In this document: positions 56,517 through 61,186 of the stretch, piece after piece | Layout of the letters: each line of letters starts with the position of its first letter | How positions within the stretch are numbered: position 1 is the first letter of the stretch | Notes under the pieces: generated by a model | Told to the model about the DNA's origin: nothing | The model's database searches: none | What the model saw: only the letters and a program-made list of their open reading frames with translations | DNA from: Deltaproteobacteria bacterium | GTDB taxonomy: Bacteria; Desulfobacterota; Desulfuromonadia; Desulfuromonadales; Geopsychrobacteraceae | NCBI GenBank assembly: GCA_018399135.1 | Contig: JAGYPB010000011.1 | Location: forward strand, 1-61,186 | Direction: 5' to 3' | DNA: 61,186 nt | Translations under genes and position numbers: made by a program

Positions 56517-57716
56517 ATGATGAAACGGTATCTATTAGTGATGTCCACAGCGGTGATCATAGCGCTGGTGGGATTCCAACTGAATGCTTTCAGCAAAATG
56601 GATTCGAAATACGCCCCGGCCGACCCTGATCTGGCAATCGCCACCTTCGCTGGTGGCTGTTTCTGGTGTGTGGAAGAAGCCTTTGAAAAAGTCCCCGGTG
56701 TCATAGCGGCAGTATCGGGGTACAGCGGCGGCGACGAGAGGGATCCGAACTATCAGCAGGTTGTCGGCGGGCAAACTGGCCACACCGAGGCGGTGCAAGT
56801 CTATTATGACCCACAGGAGATCACCTACAAAGGACTGCTTCAGGCGCTGTGGCGGACAGCCAACCCGACGGATGCAGATGGCCAGTATGTCGATCGTGGC
56901 AAGCAATATCGCCCGGCGATTTTTTATCATGACCAGGAACAAAAACTGGCGGCAGAAGCCTCAGTGAAAGCATTGGAGGAATCCGGCCGCTATGAGGACC
57001 CGGTCGTGATAGAGATTGTTCCTTTCATGGCGTTCTACGATGCCGAGGAATACCACCAGGATTACTACAAGAAGAATCCTCTGCGCTACAAGTTCTACAC
57101 CTTCAACTCGGGACGCTACCAGTTCATCGAAGAGATCTGGGGAGCAGATCAGCAAGTAGATTACTCCCGCTATCGTCCACAAAGCGGGGCGGGCTCTGAG
57201 CAGGATGAACGGGGCGAAGCGAACCAGCTGCATAGCCAGGTAGAGAGATTCAACCCCGCTACCTACGAAAAGCCGAGCGACGCTGCCCTCAAGGCTCGGC
57301 TGACCCGGGAGCAGTACAACGTCACCCAGAAAGACGGCACTGAACCCCCCTTCAGGAACGCCTACAATGATGAGAAGCGACCGGGTCTCTATGTGGATGT
57401 TGTGTCCGGTGAACCGTTGTTTTCCTCCCGCGACAAGTATGACTCCGGCACTGGCTGGCCCAGCTTTACCCGGCCAATCAACCCGGATTGGGTGGTTGAG
57501 CATGAGGACAGAAGCTTGTTTTCAGTGCGAACTGAAATCCGCAGCCGCTACGCAGACTCTCATTTGGGGCATGTGTTCAACGATGGTCCGGCGCCAACCG
57601 GACTGCGTTATTGCATGAACTCCGCGGCGCTGAAGTTCATCCCCATCGAGGAGATGGACGAGCAGGGCTACGGCGCACTGATCAGTGTAGTGAAAACCGG
57701 TAGCACTAAACCATAA
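56517..57716 (+). CDS. msrAB: Exported bifunctional methionine sulfoxide reductase MsrA-MsrB
   Basis: This enzyme repairs both stereoisomers of methionine sulfoxide in proteins. An N-terminal hydrophobic segment ([20 protein letters not shown]) exports or anchors it. The MsrA domain (about 40-200) has the catalytic GCFWC. The MsrB domain (about 260-395) has SGTGWPSF and the catalytic RYCMNS. The usual zinc CxxC pairs of MsrB are absent ([13 protein letters not shown] where YxCxxCG is common). Length is 399 residues. ATG 56517 follows AAAGGA. Neighbours include dsb-like genes, so the region serves envelope redox repair. Confidence 0.93.
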   Translation: MMKRYLLVMSTAVIIALVGFQLNAFSKMDSKYAPADPDLAIATFAGGCFWCVEEAFEKVPGVIAAVSGYSGGDERDPNYQQVVGGQTGHTEAVQVYYDPQEITYKGLLQALWRTANPTDADGQYVDRGKQYRPAIFYHDQEQKLAAEASVKALEESGRYEDPVVIEIVPFMAFYDAEEYHQDYYKKNPLRYKFYTFNSGRYQFIEEIWGADQQVDYSRYRPQSGAGSEQDERGEANQLHSQVERFNPATYEKPSDAALKARLTREQYNVTQKDGTEPPFRNAYNDEKRPGLYVDVVSGEPLFSSRDKYDSGTGWPSFTRPINPDWVVEHEDRSLFSVRTEIRSRYADSHLGHVFNDGPAPTGLRYCMNSAALKFIPIEEMDEQGYGALISVVKTGSTKP

Positions 57717-57753
57717 AGTCAGAATCACACTTGTTACGCTCCGAGGAGAAGCA

Positions 57754-60195
57754 ATGGTTCGTTGTACGATACTGACCCTCATCTTGTTTGTTGCCCTAGT
57801 CAGCCCTGTGGTGGCATCCCATGAAATCGGTCACGGCGGAAAAGTTAAAATCGGCTTTTTCTCTCTCGAACCAATCAGCTTTCCGGGTGAAAATGGTGAA
57901 GCGCTGGGATTTAGTCCCGACCTGCTCAAAAAAATCGCTGAACTAGAAGACTGGCAACCAATATTTATCCACGGGAGTTGGGGGGAAGGGATTGACCGTC
58001 TGGAAGCTGGCGAAATCGATTTGATGGTCAATGTGGCCTATACCGAAGAACGGGCCAAGAATCTGGATTACAACTACGAGCCCTCTATGCAGCTATGGGG
58101 TCAGGTATTCACTACGCCTAATTCAGGTATAAAATCAATTACAGATCTTGACGGCCAAAAAGTTGCCGTCCAGCGTCGCGGGATAAACGGACGGAACTTT
58201 GTAAAAACAACAACTGACCTAGGGGTCAATTGCGAAATTGTCACTTATGAAAACCTGGTCGAAGTGTTTGAGGCGGTAAAGGCAGGAGAAGTTGTCGCCG
58301 GAGTTTCTCCCCAGCATTATGGGCTGCTTAATGCGTCTAAATACGGCTTAGTCCCCAGTTCGATACAGTTCTCCCCATTCCCTATCTATTTTGCTGTTAA
58401 AAAAGGGCTGCACAGCGGGCTGCTCAGTCAAATTGATTCTTACCTGATCCGTTGGAAGGAAGACAAGGACTCCTATTATTACCAACGACTGAATTATTGG
58501 ATGGACACCCAAAGGAGAGGTTCTATCATTCCCCGCTGGGTCGTTTTTGTCGTCGGTGGGTGCATCATTGCGCTACTTTTAAGCTATATCTTGAACCGTA
58601 CCCTGCAAAATAAAATCATCCAAAGGACGTCTGAGTTATCTGAACAAAAGAGAAAACTTGAAGAGAGTGAAGCCAAGTTGCGCTTGCTCTTTAGTGAGTC
58701 GACCGACGCAGTTTTCATCATTGATCGGGGAACAGGAAAATACATTGATGCGAATCGCGCGGCTGAAGAACTGACCGGAAGATCACACGATGAGCTTCGA
58801 AAGCTAAAGACCAGCGATATTACTCCGGTTGACTCCACAGAGCGAATTGAGACCTTAAATAAAGAGTCGGGTTCTGTTGACTTGGGTGAGGTAGTCTACC
58901 TGCGCCCGGATGGTGTAGAGCGTATCGCCCTATTGAGTGCAATACCGATTAACGAAAATTTGAGCTATGGACTGGCGCGTGACATTACTGTTCGCAAACG
59001 TGCCGAAGAAGAGAGAATCAAACTGGAAACCCAGCTGCAGCAGGCCCACAAAATGGAAGCCATCGGCACTCTGGCTGGAGGCGTTGCTCACGATTTCAAC
59101 AATATGCTCGGGGTCATTCTGGGCTACGCGCAATTGGCCATGCGCAAAGTCGGGCCGGACGCGCCGCTGTATGCCAATCTGGACGAAATCCGCAAAGCCG
59201 CCGAGCGTTCCGCCGACCTGACACGACAGCTCCTGGCCTTCGCCCGCAAGCAGACCGTGGCCCCGAAAGTGCTCGACCTCAACGAGACGGTGAATGGCAT
59301 GATCAATATGCTGCGGCGTTTGATCGGCGAGGACTTGGACCTCGTCTGGCGACCGGGGAGAAATCTTAGTTCCGTTTTCATCGACCCATCACAGGTGGAT
59401 CAGATCCTGACCAACCTGTGTGTCAACGCCCGGGACGCCATTGCTGATACGGGCAAGATCACCATCGAGACGGCCAGCGTCTCCTTAGATGACACTTACT
59501 GCGCCGACCATGCCGGTTTTCTCCCTGGCGAATTTGTGATACTGGCCGTGAGCGACGATGGATGCGGCATAGACGCCAACATCCTCGACCATATTTTCGA
59601 GCCCTTCTTCTCCACCAAAGAGATGGGCAAAGGCACCGGCCTGGGCCTGGCCACGGTCTACGGTATAGTGAAACAAAACAACGGCTTCATCAACGTCTAC
59701 AGTGAACTAGATCACGGGACAACCTTCAAGATCTATCTGCCACAACACGCGGCCGAGACTGACCCTCGGTCTGAACAGGAACAGATCCCGGTCACGGCAG
59801 CAGGTGGCGAGACCATCCTGCTGGTGGAGGATGAACCGGCCATCCTGGAAATGACCACAATCATGCTGGAAGAAATGGGCTATGCCGTGCTGGCAGCCGG
59901 GTCACCGGGAGCGGCCATCGGCCTTGCACGGGAACACTTGGGCCGGATCGACTTGCTCATAACTGACGTGGTTATGCCGGAGATGAACGGGCGCGATCTG
60001 GCCGGGAACATCATGGCCATGCATCCCGATATCAGGGGCCTGTTCATGTCGGGCTACACGGCCAATGTTATCGCTCACCACGGCGTACTGAACCCCGGCG
60101 TTCACTTTCTTCAGAAACCCTTCTCGATGAAAGACATGGCCTCCAAGATCAGGGAAGCGCTGAAGAGCGGAAAGCTACCCAAAGTTATCTCTTGA
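57754..60195 (+). CDS. Hybrid histidine kinase with periplasmic solute-binding sensor, PAS, kinase and receiver
   Basis: Order: signal peptide (1-22), SBP_bac_3-type periplasmic binding domain (about 28-255), transmembrane segment (about 264-284), coiled coil, PAS (about 305-415), HisKA with His446 ([16 protein letters not shown]), HATPase with Asn558 (VNARDAI), GCGID and [13 protein letters not shown], and a C-terminal receiver with acceptor Asp738 ([12 protein letters not shown]) and lysine in LQKPFS. Length is 813 residues. ATG 57754 follows GAGGAGAAG. The sensor probably detects a small solute such as an amino acid. From about 59030 on, the DNA is clearly richer in G+C than the sensor half, as if a kinase-receiver module had been joined to it. 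Confidence 0.9.
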   Translation: MVRCTILTLILFVALVSPVVASHEIGHGGKVKIGFFSLEPISFPGENGEALGFSPDLLKKIAELEDWQPIFIHGSWGEGIDRLEAGEIDLMVNVAYTEERAKNLDYNYEPSMQLWGQVFTTPNSGIKSITDLDGQKVAVQRRGINGRNFVKTTTDLGVNCEIVTYENLVEVFEAVKAGEVVAGVSPQHYGLLNASKYGLVPSSIQFSPFPIYFAVKKGLHSGLLSQIDSYLIRWKEDKDSYYYQRLNYWMDTQRRGSIIPRWVVFVVGGCIIALLLSYILNRTLQNKIIQRTSELSEQKRKLEESEAKLRLLFSESTDAVFIIDRGTGKYIDANRAAEELTGRSHDELRKLKTSDITPVDSTERIETLNKESGSVDLGEVVYLRPDGVERIALLSAIPINENLSYGLARDITVRKRAEEERIKLETQLQQAHKMEAIGTLAGGVAHDFNNMLGVILGYAQLAMRKVGPDAPLYANLDEIRKAAERSADLTRQLLAFARKQTVAPKVLDLNETVNGMINMLRRLIGEDLDLVWRPGRNLSSVFIDPSQVDQILTNLCVNARDAIADTGKITIETASVSLDDTYCADHAGFLPGEFVILAVSDDGCGIDANILDHIFEPFFSTKEMGKGTGLGLATVYGIVKQNNGFINVYSELDHGTTFKIYLPQHAAETDPRSEQEQIPVTAAGGETILLVEDEPAILEMTTIMLEEMGYAVLAAGSPGAAIGLAREHLGRIDLLITDVVMPEMNGRDLAGNIMAMHPDIRGLFMSGYTANVIAHHGVLNPGVHFLQKPFSMKDMASKIREALKSGKLPKVIS

Positions 60196-60383
60196 GATTG
60201 ATGATCGTGATGATGTCATCCACCTCGTTGAAGAACAGGTTGATGTGGCCATTCGTATCGGTCACCTACAAGAATCCGGCTGGATCGTTTGCGAAAATTG
60301 GTGATCTTCAGGAAATGATCGTCACTTCACCAAGCTATTTTGACCGCTATGGAAGACCAATTTTACCTCTCCAAACACCATAA
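60196..60383 (+). pseudogene. Fragment of a LysR-type regulator
   Basis: One frame reads VEEQVDVAIRIGHLQESGWIV, then, after a frameshift, KIGDLQEMIVTSPSYFDRYGRPILPLQ. This is the middle of a LysR substrate-binding domain (DVAIRIG.L.....R.LG.....SP.Y....G.P). The DNA-binding half and the end are missing. It lies right after the hybrid kinase. Confidence 0.6.
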
Positions 60384-60520
60384 GATGATTCATAAGACAC
60401 AACCACCTTCCTGCTAATGACAGTTTCATGGGGTCGAGCCAGACCCGGCACGTGAATACATTTGGCAGACGACCCTCTGATGCATAATTTCCTGGTGCAT
60501 TTCGTTCCCATATAAAAATC

Positions 60521-60656
60521 GTATCTGCTCAGCACCTGATAGGGGATCCTATCGCTTTTCGTCATCCATGACCGCTTGTTGTCGCCGTCCATGGCGACAA
60601 ACACCCTTGCCACAGGAACCCCCGATCCTGCGAAAAGTCTACTGCTGAATAGTTTC
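60521..60656 (+). repeat. Dispersed palindromic element, copy D
   Basis: This 136-bp copy runs from GTATCTGCTCAGC to GCTGAATAGTTTC. The TTGTCGCC/GGCGACAA hairpin is intact. The second hairpin is damaged (GAAAAG instead of GCAAGG), and the variable arm forms GATAGG/CCTATC. It lies between the LysR fragment and cheW. Confidence 0.85.
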
Positions 60657-60692
60657 AATAATCTAGCAGATCAAAAAATAAGTGTTTTTTAA

Positions 60693-60720
60693 TTGACATT
60701 TTATAAAATATTGTTATGGT
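60693..60720 (+). promoter_or_regulatory. Candidate sigma-70 promoter for cheW
   Basis: TTGACA (60693-60698) and TATGGT (60715-60720) are 16 bp apart in AT-rich DNA, 140 nt before the cheW start. Confidence 0.4.
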
Positions 60721-60743
60721 GACAATTGTTGACTATATGAATG

Positions 60744-60769
60744 TGGTTTTAATTGACCAATCAAAACCA
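60744..60769. promoter_or_regulatory. Palindrome in the cheW leader
   Basis: TGGTTTT-A-ATTG-AC-CAAT-C-AAAACCA is a near-perfect 26-bp inverted repeat just downstream of the candidate promoter. TTATGGTGA occurs on both sides of it (60714 and 60770). It could be an operator. Confidence 0.4.
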
Positions 60770-60859
60770 TTATGGTGATGTATGGCTGGGTGGTGAATCT
60801 GAATCAAATTGGCTTGTTAAAGGATTATTAGTGCTTTCAAGATTGGAAGGGAGGACCAC

Positions 60860-61186
60860 ATGACCACTGTCGATGAATCGAACCAGGAGCGCTTATTTAC
60901 AATGGATGAGGATTCCATGGAAGGGATGTACTTAACCTTTGACCTTGCCAACGAGGGTTACGGTCTGGAGATCCGCCACGTGATCGAGATCATCGGCATC
61001 CAGCCGATCACCGCGGTGCCTGATCTGCCTGATCATGTCATCGGGGTGCTGAACCTGCGCGGCAAGGTGATTCCGATCATCGATGTACGTCGTCGCTTCG
61101 GCTTGCCTCACCGTGATCACGATGAACGTACCTGTATCGTCGTGGTGAATGTCAATGACAACTCTGTTGGTCTGGTCGTGGACAAG
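60860..61186 (+). CDS. cheW: Chemotaxis coupling protein CheW (3' end outside window)
   Basis: CheW links chemoreceptors to the kinase CheA. ATG 60860 follows GGGAGGA. The 109 codons present have an acidic start (MTTVDESNQERLFTMDEDS), then YLTFDLANEGYGLEIRHVIEII, PITAVPDLPDHVIGVLNLRGKVIPIIDVRRRFGL, the hallmark of the family (NLRG.V.P..D.R..FG), and IVVVNVNDNSVGLVVDK. About 55-60 residues remain outside. Unlike the CheW-like pair at 14.6-15.5 kb, this is a canonical CheW. Confidence 0.95.
   Translation, partial: MTTVDESNQERLFTMDEDSMEGMYLTFDLANEGYGLEIRHVIEIIGIQPITAVPDLPDHVIGVLNLRGKVIPIIDVRRRFGLPHRDHDERTCIVVVNVNDNSVGLVVDK

Noticed and set aside
1-61186. CRISPR arrays, rRNA genes, integrase or intact insertion sequences.
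   Set aside because: No regularly spaced repeats, no rRNA sequence, and no recognisable transposase or integrase gene were found on reading both strands.

Overview
The window looks like a Desulfuromonadales (Geobacter/Desulfuromonas/Pelobacter-type) deltaproteobacterium of about 50% GC. The basis is the gene set: pilB-pilT-pilC in the order known from Geobacter, a fused-lineage succinate dehydrogenase/fumarate reductase operon (C-A-B), a complete selA-selB-selD selenium set in which selD itself carries an in-frame UGA, MucR/Ros-type and CheW-rich regulation, and long response-regulator scaffolds. No species can be named from sequence alone.

Layout. 1-4.0 kb: type IV pilus motor genes pilB, pilT, pilC (minus strand, pilC runs off the left edge). 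4.0-6.0 kb: a dispersed palindromic element, a frameshifted aroE and ribF. 6.2-9.8 kb: sdh/frd C-A-B with a terminator, a palindromic operator and a possible leader peptide. 9.9-16.7 kb: valS, a receiver protein with a very acidic linker and a PopZ-like tail, two CheW-like proteins and dgt. 16.8-25.3 kb: a MucR-like regulator facing a long minus-strand run secA, sensor kinase, argJ, deoC, deoB and a DUF2914 protein. 25.5-29.5 kb: an M23 peptidase, a GNAT enzyme, recN and nadK. 29.7-31 kb: rarA. 31-36.7 kb: the cell-shape cluster mreB-mreC-mreD-mrdA-rodA, with mreC, mreD and the 5' part of mrdA broken by many small indels. 36.9-42.4 kb: ppiD, purC and a membrane sensor fused to a DnaQ-type exonuclease. 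42.4-47 kb: a TatA-like mini-protein, selD, selB and selA. 47.1-49.6 kb: tRNA-Ala, pabB, pabC and tRNA-Leu. 49.7-60.4 kb: an accessory envelope/redox region with degraded patches, an OmpV-like protein, a lipoprotein hydrolase, a SOUL protein, frameshifted dsbB/dsbA, msrAB and a hybrid kinase. The right edge has another copy of the dispersed element and the start of cheW.

The most unusual content is (1) a five-copy family of about 57-145 bp elements with 13-bp terminal inverted repeats and conserved internal hairpins; (2) a SelD selenoprotein co-translated with a TatA-like micro-protein; (3) a transmembrane sensor with a histidine-kinase-like core whose output domain is a DEDDh exonuclease; (4) a receiver protein with an acidic linker and a PopZ-like C-terminus; and (5) patches where whole conserved proteins (MreC, MreD, PBP2 N-terminus, DsbA, DsbB, AroE) can be read only by switching frame every few dozen bases, which points to recent decay or to consensus errors.
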